DNA of 64,000 bases, from positions 581,220 to 645,219 of the forward strand of contig NZ_OUMZ01000005.1 in the NCBI RefSeq assembly GCF_900327775.1. Reading direction: 5' to 3'. Numbering within the stretch: the first letter of the stretch is position 1; each line of letters opens with the position of its first letter. Positions 34,385 to 44,078 of the stretch are shown here, in pieces. The notes beneath the pieces are model-generated. The model saw nothing but the letters and a program-made list of their open reading frames with translations. It was not told the DNA's origin and made no database searches. This stretch comes from Roseovarius sp. EL26 (GTDB taxonomy: Bacteria; Pseudomonadota; Alphaproteobacteria; Rhodobacterales; Rhodobacteraceae). The translations under genes and the position numbers were made by a program.

Positions 34385-34832
34385 ACAAAGGGAAGCCGTC
34401 ATTCGTTTTCATATTGGGATTGGCGGGAAAGTCCCGCCCTGTGTCCCTTCGATAGTGCCTCCTTGAACGGCTGGTTTCGGTGAGATCTGCGCCTCTGAGG
34501 CAAACTACCTGTCAAGAAAGGTCAAACAGGTGCTTCATTCAGATTTCGGGTGACGAAAAAGCAATGGGTTAGCAGATGCCCAGGGTCAAACTATCTGTCA
34601 CTCCAGACTTACAGTTCAACGTGATAGGTAACATTAGAGCAATGTGACACACAGGTGTGACACAAAATGTAACTGCATGCGTATCTCTCGCGGTCAAGAC
34701 ATGGCATTTACTACTTCCGTTGGTCACTACGATGCCTGAATTATCTTTACGTCTTCTCAAAGCCATGGCGGGAACATATATGACGCGATCAATATGATTT
34801 GAGTAGTCCAGACAAACTTCTATATTGGTAGC
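34385..34832. other. 448-bp intergenic region
   Basis: No plausible gene. Just after the EamA gene, GGCGGGA-AAG-TCCCGCC (34422-34438) is a perfect 7-bp-arm hairpin, probably its terminator. TGTGACACA occurs twice (34643-34651 and 34656-34664), 13 bp apart. The remainder shows no recognisable structure. Confidence 0.6.
34422..34438 (+). terminator. hairpin after the EamA transporter gene
   Basis: GGCGGGA-AAG-TCCCGCC, a perfect 7-bp stem with a triloop, 37 bases after the stop codon. No T run is seen, so efficiency is uncertain. Confidence 0.45.
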
Positions 34833-35507
34833 ATGTGTGGAAAGTTCGCAGCCGGTCATCTTACTCAGTGTCAGATGCGAGAGATACTCGAAGGGTTTCT
34901 CTATGCGAATGTGAGCCAAGACGAATTGGCCATAGAGTCAAAGCAAGGATATAATATATCGCCGAGCGATCAGGCACATATGGTCCGCTGGACTGAGGAG
35001 GGGTTTGAGCTAACATCTGCGCAGTGGCAAATCAGCGACCCGCGCCAACAAAAGCCTATGATCAACTCAAAGATTGAGAAGCCATATTTCTGGAAAGACT
35101 ATTGGGATCACGGGCGCTGCGTTATTCCTGCGCTCGGCTATTATGAATGGAGCGGGATAACAGGCCGCAAGCACCCCTACTTCATCACGGTTAATCGAAA
35201 TGCGCCGGTGGTATTCTTTGCCGGGTTCTATCGAACTTCTGACAATAGACACCAATGCTCGATCCTTACGTGCAAGCCATCATCTCAAATTGAGTACATC
35301 CATAACCGTATGCCAGTCATTCTGTCACCTTCAGAGATAGAGGATTGGCTGGCCTATGTGACATCAAAAGAGGATGCTAAAGATACGCTGGGAACAAGCT
35401 GGGACGGGCGTTTTCAAGTGACACCTGTGAAGCCAATCAAGCCCGGGTGCGATGGTCCTGAGATGGTAGAGAAGTGGAAGCCTAAGCAATCGAGTTTCGA
35501 TTTTTAG
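34833..35507 (+). CDS. SOS response-associated peptidase (YedK/HMCES family)
   Basis: A 224-residue SRAP-domain protein. Catalytic Cys2 (MCGKFAAGH) forms a stable thiazolidine link with abasic sites in single-stranded DNA. NISPSDQAHMVRW, RCVIPALGYYEWSG (conserved Glu) and HNRMPVILSP (conserved His) complete the active site. It protects abasic sites during replication. It stands alone between two long spacers, and its base composition resembles its surroundings. Confidence 0.92.
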   Translation: MCGKFAAGHLTQCQMREILEGFLYANVSQDELAIESKQGYNISPSDQAHMVRWTEEGFELTSAQWQISDPRQQKPMINSKIEKPYFWKDYWDHGRCVIPALGYYEWSGITGRKHPYFITVNRNAPVVFFAGFYRTSDNRHQCSILTCKPSSQIEYIHNRMPVILSPSEIEDWLAYVTSKEDAKDTLGTSWDGRFQVTPVKPIKPGCDGPEMVEKWKPKQSSFDF

Positions 35508-35583
35508 CAAAAGAGTTGAGCAGAATTCTCTGGTTTGAATGCGAGTGCGTCGAATTTGCCCCGTCGCCACGCATGTTCATCAC

Positions 35584-35601
35584 AGCCCGTTAGAGCGGGC
35601 T
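35584..35601. terminator. hairpin between convergent YedK and SLC13 genes
   Basis: AGCCCG-TTAGAG-CGGGCT, a 6-bp stem in the 166-bp spacer between convergent genes. It could serve either gene. No T run follows. Confidence 0.35.
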
Positions 35602-35673
35602 CACCAAACGCTTGCGATACAACCTAGCTACAGCGGCTATAATCAGTCGCTTAGGTCGTTGTTACATAGGCGC

Positions 35674-37506
35674 TTACAATGGCCACAGGATGGGGATCAG
35701 GGCTGAGGCCAGGAGGCCCATGCTGAGGTTCAGAGGGATGCCGACTTTCATGAAATCCGTGAATTTATAGCCACCCGGACCGTAGACCATGGTGTTGGTC
35801 TGGTATCCAATGGGCGTGGCAAAGCTGGCACTGGCGGCGACCATGACGGCGACAACCAGTGGGCGTGCATCGATGCCCATGGCGTCGGCAAGGCCAATGG
35901 CAATCGGGGTGACAACCACTGCAACGGCGTTGTTACTGACCAGTTCGGTCAGCACAGAGGTCAGCAAATACACCGCCCAGACAATCAAGAAGGCGGGCAG
36001 CAGGGACAGGTAGGGCGCTAAGGCCCCGACGATTAGGCCAACAGCACCTGAAGCCTCAAGCGCGGCGCCAATGGCAAGCATGGAGAAGATCAGGGCTAAG
36101 AGCTGCCCATCAACAAAGGAAAACGCCTCGTCTGCGTCGATGCATCGGGTGATCAGGGTTAGGGCCATGGCCACAACGGTCAGCAACAAGATTGGAGCAA
36201 CGCCCAATGCGGCCATGATTACGATCCCAGCAAGGGCCAGAATCGCCAATGGTGCATGGCCGCGACGATAAGCGCGGGAGGAGGGGTGCGAGACATCCAA
36301 AAGGTCCATTTCACGCGACAGGCGTTGAATATCTTCAGGGGCACCTTCCAACAGCAGCGTATCGCCAACGCGGACCACCAGATCATCTAGCTGGCGACCG
36401 ATGTTTTGGTTTCGACGGTGTACGGCCAGTGGATAAACCCCAAATCGGCGCCGCAAGCGCAATGCCCCCAGCGTGCGGCCGACCATCTTGCATTCGGGGG
36501 TGATCAGCACCTCTACTGTCGATGTCTCCACGGCGGAAACCTGATCCATCCGCTTGAGGCTTTTGTCACGTTGCAAGCTGAGCAGTTCGGTCATGCGGGT
36601 CCGCAAGACGACGCGGTCACCAACCTGCAATTCGACGTCTTGAAGGTTCCGGCGCAGGGACAAATCGCCGCGAATGACGTCGATCAGGCGCACCCCTTCG
36701 CGTTTGAACAGTTGCACGCTTAGAACTTCGCGCCCGATGAGGTTGCTTTCGGGCGGGATGACCGCCTCGGTAAAGAACTTCATCTTGGAGCGATCCGAGA
36801 GCATATCAGCCATGCTTTCGCGATCGGGCAACAGGTGCGGCCCGATGAAACGCAGATAGATTGCTCCCCAGATCACCAGACAAATGCCCAGCGGGGTTAC
36901 TTCAAAGATTGAAAATGGTGCTTGCCCATGGGTGCGGGCTACACCATCAACCAAAAGGTTGGTCGAGGTGCCAATCAGGGTTAGCGTACCACCCAGAATG
37001 GCGGCATAGCTGAGCGGGATCAGAAGCTTAGAGGCGGTCAACCCAAGGGTTTTGGCCAGCTGCACAAAGACCGGGATCATCACCACAACCACCGGTGTGT
37101 TCGACACAAAGGCGGAGGCGACCACGACAAAGGCCATCAGCATCAAGATTGCCAGTTTGGGATTGGTCCGTGCCTGCCGGTCAGCAATCGATGTGAAGGC
37201 GTCCAGCGCCCCGGTGCGTACCAGTGCGCCCATGATCACAAACATACCGGCAATGGTCCACGGAGCTGGGTTGGCCAGAACTTGCAGCGCATCGTCATAA
37301 GGCAACACACCAAGCGCCAATAGGATTGCTGCGCCAGACATCGCGACCACCTCGGTTGGGTAGGTCTCGCGGACGAACATGATAAACATCCCGATCACAA
37401 CCATCAGCGCGATCACGGCTTGTGCCGTTTGTGGCAATTCGATCAAGCCTGTCAAAATGATACCGGTCCCTTTGTAAGTCATTTGATCTTTGCCCATGTG
37501 CGACAT
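35674..37506 (-). CDS. SLC13-family anion permease with TrkA-C domains
   Basis: A 610-residue permease. Hydrophobic N- and C-terminal halves (first VIALMVVIGMFIMFV, NTPVVVVMIPVFVQLAKTLG; second TELVSNNAVAVVVTPIAIGL, ASFATPIGYQTNTMVYGPGGY) are separated by two soluble RCK/TrkA-C-like domains in the middle (~residues 220-390, e.g. VELQVGDRVVLRTRMTEL and VRVGDTLLLEGAPEDIQRL). This composition is typical of Na+-linked sulfate/dicarboxylate-type transporters (DASS). The substrate is not clear. The YmdB gene ends 15 bp upstream on the same strand, so they are probably cotranscribed. The start may also be ATG 37482. Confidence 0.88.
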   Translation of the reverse strand: MSHMGKDQMTYKGTGIILTGLIELPQTAQAVIALMVVIGMFIMFVRETYPTEVVAMSGAAILLALGVLPYDDALQVLANPAPWTIAGMFVIMGALVRTGALDAFTSIADRQARTNPKLAILMLMAFVVVASAFVSNTPVVVVMIPVFVQLAKTLGLTASKLLIPLSYAAILGGTLTLIGTSTNLLVDGVARTHGQAPFSIFEVTPLGICLVIWGAIYLRFIGPHLLPDRESMADMLSDRSKMKFFTEAVIPPESNLIGREVLSVQLFKREGVRLIDVIRGDLSLRRNLQDVELQVGDRVVLRTRMTELLSLQRDKSLKRMDQVSAVETSTVEVLITPECKMVGRTLGALRLRRRFGVYPLAVHRRNQNIGRQLDDLVVRVGDTLLLEGAPEDIQRLSREMDLLDVSHPSSRAYRRGHAPLAILALAGIVIMAALGVAPILLLTVVAMALTLITRCIDADEAFSFVDGQLLALIFSMLAIGAALEASGAVGLIVGALAPYLSLLPAFLIVWAVYLLTSVLTELVSNNAVAVVVTPIAIGLADAMGIDARPLVVAVMVAASASFATPIGYQTNTMVYGPGGYKFTDFMKVGIPLNLSMGLLASALIPILWPL

Positions 37507-37521
37507 GGGGGCAAGAGGTGC

Positions 37522-38337
37522 TTATTCAGGGGCACTTGGTGACAGGCGCCCTCCTTGACGTATCATTGAGACTTTTATGGCTTTGCCGGTCTTGTCGTCG
37601 GTTTCCACATAGAGACCGGAAAGCGTGGCTTCGCCCTCGGCCGGGGTGAAACGCGCCTTGGGCATGCCGGTGACAAAGCGGCGCATCGGTTCCGCCGGTT
37701 CCATACCGATCACGCTGTGATAGTCACCGCACATGCCGGCATCTGATTGGAAGGCGGTGCCTTTGGGCATAATCTGCGCATCGGCTGTTGGCACGTGGGT
37801 GTGGGTGCCGACCACAACGCTGGCGCGACCATCGCAGAAGTGGCCCATTCCCATTTTTTCACTGGTGGCCTCGCAGTGAATATCAACCAGTGCGGCCTGT
37901 ACCGCGCCGCCCAAGGGATGCGCGCGCAACACGGCGTCTGCGGCTGAGAAGGGATCATCAAACGGGCGTTTCATAAACACCTGTCCCAGCATTTGCGTGA
38001 CAAGGATCTTGCGCCCACGACGATCCGCAAACACCCGGTGTCCACGGCCTGGCGCATCTTTGGCAAAATTCAGAGGGCGGATGATGCGCGGCTCGCCCTG
38101 AATGAATTGCAGCATGTCCTTTTGATCAAAGGCATGGTCGCCAAGCGTGATGCAATCAGCCCCGGCATCAAGCAGAAGTTTGGCATGTCCGCCACTCAGC
38201 CCCATGCCACCAGTGGCGTTTTCACCGTTCACCACGACAAAGTCCAACCGCCACTCGTCGCGCAGACGCTGGAGGTTTTCCACAATTGCGCGCCGACCGG
38301 CACGCCCCATGACATCACCAAGGAATAAAATCTTCAT
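37522..38337 (-). CDS. YmdB-type metallophosphoesterase (TIGR00282)
   Basis: A 271-residue protein with the start at ATG 38337 (MKILFLGDVMGRAGRRAIVENL, a metal-binding N-terminus). Motifs VNGENATGGMGLS, LGDHAFDQ and VGTHTHVPTADAQI give the bimetal centre. Family members are phosphoesterases or cyclic nucleotide phosphodiesterases; YmdB of Bacillus influences RNA stability. It precedes the SLC13 permease gene and follows the 5-formyl-THF cyclo-ligase after 124 bp. It is well conserved in Alphaproteobacteria. Confidence 0.9.
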   Translation of the reverse strand: MKILFLGDVMGRAGRRAIVENLQRLRDEWRLDFVVVNGENATGGMGLSGGHAKLLLDAGADCITLGDHAFDQKDMLQFIQGEPRIIRPLNFAKDAPGRGHRVFADRRGRKILVTQMLGQVFMKRPFDDPFSAADAVLRAHPLGGAVQAALVDIHCEATSEKMGMGHFCDGRASVVVGTHTHVPTADAQIMPKGTAFQSDAGMCGDYHSVIGMEPAEPMRRFVTGMPKARFTPAEGEATLSGLYVETDDKTGKAIKVSMIRQGGRLSPSAPE

Positions 38338-38461
38338 AGGATCGGTGTTAGGCAGGCCACATTGAAAGGGCAAGGCACGAGTGCTGAATTTCCTGCGAAA
38401 ATGCACTGCGGCGCAAATTCAGCCTGAAGTATGGGCATTTAGCACACAGATCGTCGCAAGG

Positions 38462-39028
38462 TTATGATCGATCAATGGTGATGATTTCACTTTCGGTGAT
38501 GATCATATCCAATTGCTGATCCGTGGGCTCCAGTGGCAGGTTTTTTGCTTCTTGCGCGCCATAGGCAAAGCCAATGGCCAACGTTGCGCGTTTGCCGCGA
38601 AGCAATTCCAGCGTGCGGTCATAAAAGCCACCGCCATAGCCCAACCGCCCACCATTGCGATCAAATCCTACTAGCGGGACAATCACAATCTCGGGCTCAA
38701 AGAAATCATCCATCTCGGGGATTTGTGCGCCAAACGGCCCTTCTTTCAGTGCACAGTCTGGCTCCCAGCTGGAAAATTTCAAGGGCATACCAGCGCCCTC
38801 AATGACCGGCACACCCACGGGGCCGTAAGCGGCGGCTTCGGCCATCGCGGGCAGGGGGTCGATCTCGGTCCGGATCGGCATATAGCCTGACATTGGCACG
38901 CCGCGATATCCGGCCAGTACCTCGGACAGGCGGCCACTGCGACCCGCGCCGCCGGCATTATGGGCCTCTTTGCGGCGGGCAAAGGCTGCCTTGCGGGCGG
39001 CGGCCTTGATTTCGGTCAGGTCAGTCAT
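38462..39028 (-). CDS. 5-formyltetrahydrofolate cyclo-ligase
   Basis: A 188-residue protein that makes 5,10-methenyl-THF from 5-formyl-THF and ATP. The start is ATG 39028 (MTDLTEIKAAARKAAFARRKEAH). The ATP/substrate site appears as LVGFDRNGGRLGYGGGFYDRTLELL near residues 130-155 and IGFAYGAQ. Its ATG overlaps the mgtE stop by four bases, so the two are linked. The 124-bp space downstream (38338-38461) does not look like a 6S RNA gene. Confidence 0.9.
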   Translation of the reverse strand: MTDLTEIKAAARKAAFARRKEAHNAGGAGRSGRLSEVLAGYRGVPMSGYMPIRTEIDPLPAMAEAAAYGPVGVPVIEGAGMPLKFSSWEPDCALKEGPFGAQIPEMDDFFEPEIVIVPLVGFDRNGGRLGYGGGFYDRTLELLRGKRATLAIGFAYGAQEAKNLPLEPTDQQLDMIITESEIITIDRS

Positions 39029-40416
39029 AATAGTACCAGTGCTGCAAGGCCCAAGAAGGCGAAAAATCCAACAACATCCGTCACAGTTGTCACAAACGCA
39101 CCGGATGCAAGCGCGGGATCGACCCCGGCGCGTTCCAACATGACAGGAATGACCGTGCCCGCCAGTCCGGCGACGACCAGATTGATGACCATCGCGGCAC
39201 CCAGCACATACCCCAGCTCTGGACCACCAAACCAAACGACACCGACAATGCCCATTGCAATGGCAAAGATCACCCCGTTGATGAGCCCAACCAGCACCTC
39301 ACGTCGAATAACCCGCCAGACATTTCGGCCGGTCAAATCCTTGGTTGCGATAGCACGCACCGCCACGGTGAGGCTTTGGGTGCCTGCATTACCACCCATC
39401 GAGGCAACGATCGGCATCAAAACGGCAAGGGCAACCAGCTGCGTGATGGCCTGATCAAACATCGAGATCACCATCGAAGCGAGGATTGCTGTGACCAGAT
39501 TGACCGCCAGCCAAGGAAAGCGACCTTTGGCCGTCTCAATGACTTTGTCGCTGAGCGAGTTTTCACCCACACCGGCCAGACGCATGATGTCTTCTTCGTG
39601 CTCTTCATCCAGAACGGCCATCGCGTCATCAATGGTGATCACACCAACAAGGCGTTCATCTTCGTCTACGACCGGGGCCGAGATCAGATGGTACTGGTTG
39701 AATGCGTAGGCCACATCTTCCTCGTCCTGATTGACGGGAATGACATGAAAGCTGTCTTCGACAATTGAGGTCAGCATGATCTCGCGGCGCGAGGCCATAA
39801 GCTTGCCCAAGGTCACATCCCCAACTGGGCGCATCCGCACATCCACCAGCGTGATGTGATAGAACTGTTCGGGTAGATCATCTTGGTCACGCAGATAATC
39901 AATCGCCTCGCCGACATTCCAATGCTCGGGGGCCATCACCACTTCGCGTTGCATCAGGCGACCGGCGGAATATTCAGGATAGGTTAGAGAGTTCTCAACC
40001 GCGACCCGATCGCTATCTTCCAGCGCGCCAAGAATAGCCTCTTGCTGGGCATCCTCAAGGTCTTCAACCAGATCAACAACATCGTCGGTCTCAAGTTCCC
40101 GAACAGCGTCCGCCAGAACTTCGGGGTGCAGGATGCTGATGACTTCTTCGCGGATCGACTCGTCCAACTCTGACAGGATTTCACCATCAAAGTCGCGATC
40201 ATAAAGCAAGATCAGGTCGCGGCGTTCTGACCGGCTGATCTGTTCCAAAAGGTCGGCGATGTCAGCGGCGTGCAGTGGTTCCAGCTCTTCTTGGAGCTTC
40301 GCCTGATCACCCGTTTCGACGGCGTGAATGATCCGGTCTACGACGCTTTCGTCTAGCTCGTAGGCATCGTCGTCACGATCATCATCCACATTTGGTTGAT
40401 CGGTTTCTTCCACCAT
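39025..40416 (-). CDS. mgtE: magnesium transporter MgtE
   Basis: A 463-residue MgtE. The N-terminal acidic superhelical domain starts with DDAYELDESVVDRIIHAVETG. Two CBS motifs follow (MLTSIVEDSFHVIPVNQDEEDVAYAF and VVDEDERLVGVITIDDAMAVLDEE). The C-terminal membrane part (~residues 300-463, five hydrophobic segments) contains the pore: MPIVASMGGNAGTQSLTVAVRAIA. It imports Mg2+ and is gated by Mg2+ binding between the N and CBS domains. It diverges from guanine deaminase. Confidence 0.92.
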   Translation of the reverse strand: MVEETDQPNVDDDRDDDAYELDESVVDRIIHAVETGDQAKLQEELEPLHAADIADLLEQISRSERRDLILLYDRDFDGEILSELDESIREEVISILHPEVLADAVRELETDDVVDLVEDLEDAQQEAILGALEDSDRVAVENSLTYPEYSAGRLMQREVVMAPEHWNVGEAIDYLRDQDDLPEQFYHITLVDVRMRPVGDVTLGKLMASRREIMLTSIVEDSFHVIPVNQDEEDVAYAFNQYHLISAPVVDEDERLVGVITIDDAMAVLDEEHEEDIMRLAGVGENSLSDKVIETAKGRFPWLAVNLVTAILASMVISMFDQAITQLVALAVLMPIVASMGGNAGTQSLTVAVRAIATKDLTGRNVWRVIRREVLVGLINGVIFAIAMGIVGVVWFGGPELGYVLGAAMVINLVVAGLAGTVIPVMLERAGVDPALASGAFVTTVTDVVGFFAFLGLAALVLL

Positions 40417-40558
40417 CTGCCTACCCCTGTTCGCTTGTGCATAGGCTTACTTAAGCCGACCAAGAAAAACAATGCACATCCCTAGATTTACCTGTCCCCC
40501 GATGCTGACGTATGCTTCATGCAACATTGCGTAATTCGACTGTGCAAAGGACATGTGA

Positions 40559-41842
40559 ATGTCGGAAGAAAAGATCATCACTGGGCGGGTATTGAGTTTT
40601 TCGCAATCCCCGTTTGAAAGCGCGCCTGAGAAGGCTGCGACGCTTTATGAGGCCGTTTTGGTTCGGGATGGACATGTTGCCACAGTTGGCGCTGCAGGCG
40701 ATCTGCGCAGGCAGGCCCCAACCGCTGAGGTGCACGCCTATGGGGACGCCTTGATCACTGCTGGGTTTGTCGATGCTCATGCCCATTACCCGCAGACTGG
40801 CATTATCGCCAGCTGGGGTAAGCGGCTGATTGATTGGCTGAATACCTACACGTTCCCCGAAGAAATGCGATTTGCCGATCTGGCGTATGCGCAAGACATT
40901 GCCCGGCGCTATTTTGATCTGACATTGCAAAACGGCACGACAACAACAGTCAGTTTTTGCACCATCCACCCTGAAAGCGTGGACGCCTATTTTGAAGAAG
41001 CGTCTGCGCGTGGTTTGCGGGCGCTGGGTGGCAAAACCTGTATGGATAGCAATGCGCCCGAGGGTCTTCGTGACACGGCGCAATCAGCTTATGACAACAG
41101 TAAGCGCCTGCTGCAGAAATGGAACGGGCAGGGGCGATTATCTTACGTAATCACGCCGCGGTTCTCTCCGACCTCAACGCCAGAACAGTTGCGGGCACTG
41201 GGTGACCTTTGGGCAGAGCATCCCGAGTGCTTGATGCAAACCCATCTGAGCGAGCAGGTGGATGAGATTGAATGGGTCAAATCGCTATTCCCGCAAGCAC
41301 GGGATTATCTTGATACCTATGAGGCTTATGGCCTGTTGGGAGAGCGAGGTCTTTATGGCCATGCCATCCATTTAGAACCGCGTGAAATTGACCGGCTTAA
41401 AGAGGTAAGCGCTAGCCTGATCCATTGTCCGACCTCGAATACGTTCATCGGTTCGGGGTTGTTCAATATGACACAACGCAAGGCAGATGGTTTTGCTGTT
41501 GGGTTGGCCACTGATACCGGGGGCGGGTCATCCTTTTCCATGCTACGCAGCATGGCCGCGGCTTATGAGATTGGTCAGTTGACGGGGACACCATTGCACC
41601 CGGCGCAGCTTTATTGGCTGGCCACGGTTGGATCTGCGCAATCGCTGCATCTGGGCGATAAGATCGGCAATGTCATTCCTGGAATGGAGGCGGATCTGAT
41701 TGCGCTTGATTTGGCCTCGACCCCGGCCATAGCGCAGCGGGCGAACCGGGCTGAGGACATCTGGGAGGCGTTGTTCCCTACTATCATGATGGGCGATGAT
41801 CGCGCGATCAAACAGGTCTGGGTGACCGGGCGCGCGCTTTGA
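40559..41842 (+). CDS. guaD: guanine deaminase
   Basis: A 427-residue amidohydrolase converting guanine to xanthine in purine catabolism. Metal His motif VDAHAHYPQTG with His74 and His76, then MQTHLSEQVDEIEWV, YGHAIHLEPREI (His), and TDTGGGSSFSMLRSM with the metal/proton Asp. Specific to this family are CPTSNTFIGSGLFNM and the NGTTTTVSFCTIHPES region. It is monocistronic; its stop codon directly abuts the ThiQ gene end (41843), convergent. Confidence 0.92.
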   Translation: MSEEKIITGRVLSFSQSPFESAPEKAATLYEAVLVRDGHVATVGAAGDLRRQAPTAEVHAYGDALITAGFVDAHAHYPQTGIIASWGKRLIDWLNTYTFPEEMRFADLAYAQDIARRYFDLTLQNGTTTTVSFCTIHPESVDAYFEEASARGLRALGGKTCMDSNAPEGLRDTAQSAYDNSKRLLQKWNGQGRLSYVITPRFSPTSTPEQLRALGDLWAEHPECLMQTHLSEQVDEIEWVKSLFPQARDYLDTYEAYGLLGERGLYGHAIHLEPREIDRLKEVSASLIHCPTSNTFIGSGLFNMTQRKADGFAVGLATDTGGGSSFSMLRSMAAAYEIGQLTGTPLHPAQLYWLATVGSAQSLHLGDKIGNVIPGMEADLIALDLASTPAIAQRANRAEDIWEALFPTIMMGDDRAIKQVWVTGRAL

Positions 41843-42535
41843 TCAGCCCAGATAGGCGCGCAGGGCCTCGGGCGGGTTGTCCAGCAATGCTTGGGTCGGG
41901 GCGGGGGGATGGGCCATGCCATCTGCAACCAGAATGGCCTGATCTGTGATGCGCCGGGCATCTTCGGGATCATGGCTGACCATCATCAAAGTGGTGCCGG
42001 TTTCTGCCACCAGCTCTGCGACCAGATCCAGCATCTCGGCCTTTAGGGCTGGCCCAAGCGCAGCAAAGGGTTCATCCAACAACAACAGATCTTTCCGTTG
42101 AACCAGCACCCGTGCCAGCGCCACGCGACTTTGTTGCCCACCCGATAGTTCAGCGGGTTTGCGGTTGCCAAGATCAGATAGTCCAACGCGTGTCAGCGCC
42201 GCCGTTACGGCCTGCGTCTGATCCGCTGTCAAACGCTTGCTGTGCGTGATGCCAAGACTGACGTTTTGCGTCGCCGTAAGATGCGGAAACAAATTGCCAT
42301 CTTGAAACAGCATCGCGATGGAGCGTTGGCCGGGGGCGGCATTGGTGATGTTTTGTTTATCCCAAGTCATGCGCCCCTGTGTCAAATCACGAAACCCGGC
42401 GATGGCTTCGATCAAGGTGGACTTCCCTGCGCCTGAAGGGCCGATGACGGCAACGGATTGTCCGCGTTCAACGCATAGATCTGCCGACAGGGCGAAGGCA
42501 CCATTCTGGATTTTGCAATTCTCAAGCCTCAGCAT
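41843..42535 (-). CDS. thiQ: thiamine ABC transporter ATP-binding protein
   Basis: A 230-residue ATPase. Walker A GPSGAGKST is at 32-40, the signature LSGGQQSRVALARVLVQ follows and Walker B is LLLLDEPFAALGP. Start ATG 42535 (MLRLENCKIQNG) overlaps the end of thiP by 14 bp; an in-frame upstream ATG (42574) would lie inside thiP. Operon thiB-thiP-thiQ, controlled by the TPP riboswitch upstream. Confidence 0.9.
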   Translation of the reverse strand: MLRLENCKIQNGAFALSADLCVERGQSVAVIGPSGAGKSTLIEAIAGFRDLTQGRMTWDKQNITNAAPGQRSIAMLFQDGNLFPHLTATQNVSLGITHSKRLTADQTQAVTAALTRVGLSDLGNRKPAELSGGQQSRVALARVLVQRKDLLLLDEPFAALGPALKAEMLDLVAELVAETGTTLMMVSHDPEDARRITDQAILVADGMAHPPAPTQALLDNPPEALRAYLG

Positions 42536-44078
42536 GCCAGCGCCCCCCACGGTCCAGCGCCCAAAACGCGCCAAAGGATAAAATCAATAATAGCAGTGCG
42601 GCACCAGCCGCAGCATCCATTTTGTAGGCCCCCATCAGGCGATAGGTCTGCAACGGCAACGTTGCAAAATCCGGCCCGGCGAAAAACGCGATCACCCCCA
42701 GATCCCCCATAGACAAAGCCGCAGCCAGTCCAGCAGCAAACCCAATTTGCGGACGCAGGCGCGGGAGCAGCACGCGCCAGACAAAGGGCGCACCAGCCAT
42801 GTCCAGCGATAGCGCCAGCCGGCCATAGCGTGCGACCTCGTCTCGGGTGCCGGGCACCAGAATGCGCAGGGCAAAAGGCAGGGCGGAGATGGCATTGACC
42901 AAGGCGGTGACTGGCAAGGCCCAGTCTGCAGGATTGGTCACAGGGCGCAAAATGATGAACAACCCAGTGCCGATCACCAAAGGGGAGGCTGCGAGGCCCA
43001 AGATCCCACTCAGTTCAACCAAAGTGCCGCGCCCGGTGGCGATGGCCATTGCCATGGGCAGGGCCAGCAAAAGCAAGATGACCGTACTGACAATGGCCAC
43101 CAGAACAGACGTCAGCGCCGCGCGAAATACCACCTCGGGCAAGTCCATCAGATTGGCTAGTCCCGCACCGATGATTGCCCCCAAGGGCAACAGCAGAAAT
43201 AGGGCAGACAGAGCAATCCAAAGGGTATCCAATGCACGAGCTCCAACGGTATCTCCATCCCACCTTCGCACGGGTCTGTCTAAGCCCGCGCCAAATCCCT
43301 CGCCGCGCGCCAGACGCAGGGCGATGAGACCTGCGGTGGCGGTCAACACGATTTGCAAGGCCGACAGTATCGCCGCCCGGCCCAGATCAAAATCAAACCG
43401 GAACGCCTGATATATCGCCAGCTCAATCGTGGTGGCACGGGGGCCGCCGCCAAGGGTCAAGGCTACAGCAAAGCTGGTCAGGCAGATGGCAAACACGGTG
43501 GCAAGCGCGCTGGGCATAGTGCGGGCCAGCATCGGCCCTTCGATCAGGCGAAACATTGCTGTGCCGTTGAGATTTAGTTGTGCGGCAAGGCGAAAGCGTT
43601 CTGCTGGAATGGCTTGCCAACCTTGCAAGATCAGACGGGTTGCGAGTGGCAGGTTGAAAAACACATGCGCCAGAACCACACCGTGCAGGCCGTAAATTGA
43701 AACCGTCGGCAGGCCGAGGGCTTCAAGTGCTGTATTGACCCAGCCTGAGCGGCCAAAGACCTGCAACAGCCCCAGAATGGCAACAATGACCGGAAGGATA
43801 AACGGCGCGCCCAACAAGGCAATGAGCGCAGAGCGGCCAAAGAACCGCCGCCGCGCAAGCGCGCGCGCCAGCGGAATGGCTAGCGCTACGCTGATCGCGG
43901 CAGACAGGCAGGCTTGTATTAGGGTGAATTTCAAAGCGGCCCAATCGCTGGGCCCAAGCCCGCGACCGGGCTCTGCGCGCAAGGCCACGGCGGCCAAGGC
44001 ACCAAGGATCAGCGCCGCAACCAAAGCTGCGGCGCTGATCCCATAGGTTGGTTTTACTGGCTGAGCGCGCCCAGCCAT
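42522..44078 (-). CDS. thiP: thiamine ABC transporter permease
   Basis: A 518-residue fused permease with two sets of about six transmembrane helices, as in ThiP. EAA-like loops are visible in each half (GWQAIPAERFRLAAQL in the first and LVPGTRDEVARYGRLALSLDMAGAPFVWRVLLPRLRP in the second). It overlaps the thiB end by 25 bp and the thiQ start by 14 bp. Confidence 0.9.
   Translation of the reverse strand: MAGRAQPVKPTYGISAAALVAALILGALAAVALRAEPGRGLGPSDWAALKFTLIQACLSAAISVALAIPLARALARRRFFGRSALIALLGAPFILPVIVAILGLLQVFGRSGWVNTALEALGLPTVSIYGLHGVVLAHVFFNLPLATRLILQGWQAIPAERFRLAAQLNLNGTAMFRLIEGPMLARTMPSALATVFAICLTSFAVALTLGGGPRATTIELAIYQAFRFDFDLGRAAILSALQIVLTATAGLIALRLARGEGFGAGLDRPVRRWDGDTVGARALDTLWIALSALFLLLPLGAIIGAGLANLMDLPEVVFRAALTSVLVAIVSTVILLLLALPMAMAIATGRGTLVELSGILGLAASPLVIGTGLFIILRPVTNPADWALPVTALVNAISALPFALRILVPGTRDEVARYGRLALSLDMAGAPFVWRVLLPRLRPQIGFAAGLAAALSMGDLGVIAFFAGPDFATLPLQTYRLMGAYKMDAAAGAALLLLILSFGAFWALDRGGRWHAEA

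Noticed and set aside
38338..38461. Possible 6S RNA gene next to the 5-formyl-THF cyclo-ligase
   Set aside because: 6S RNA often lies beside this gene, but usually upstream of it. Here mgtE overlaps the upstream side and the 124-bp downstream gap is shorter than a 6S RNA and shows no long central-bulge hairpin.
42847..43410. Long plus-strand frames inside thiP
   Set aside because: Antisense shadows of a GC-rich membrane protein gene; low-complexity composition and no ribosome-binding site.
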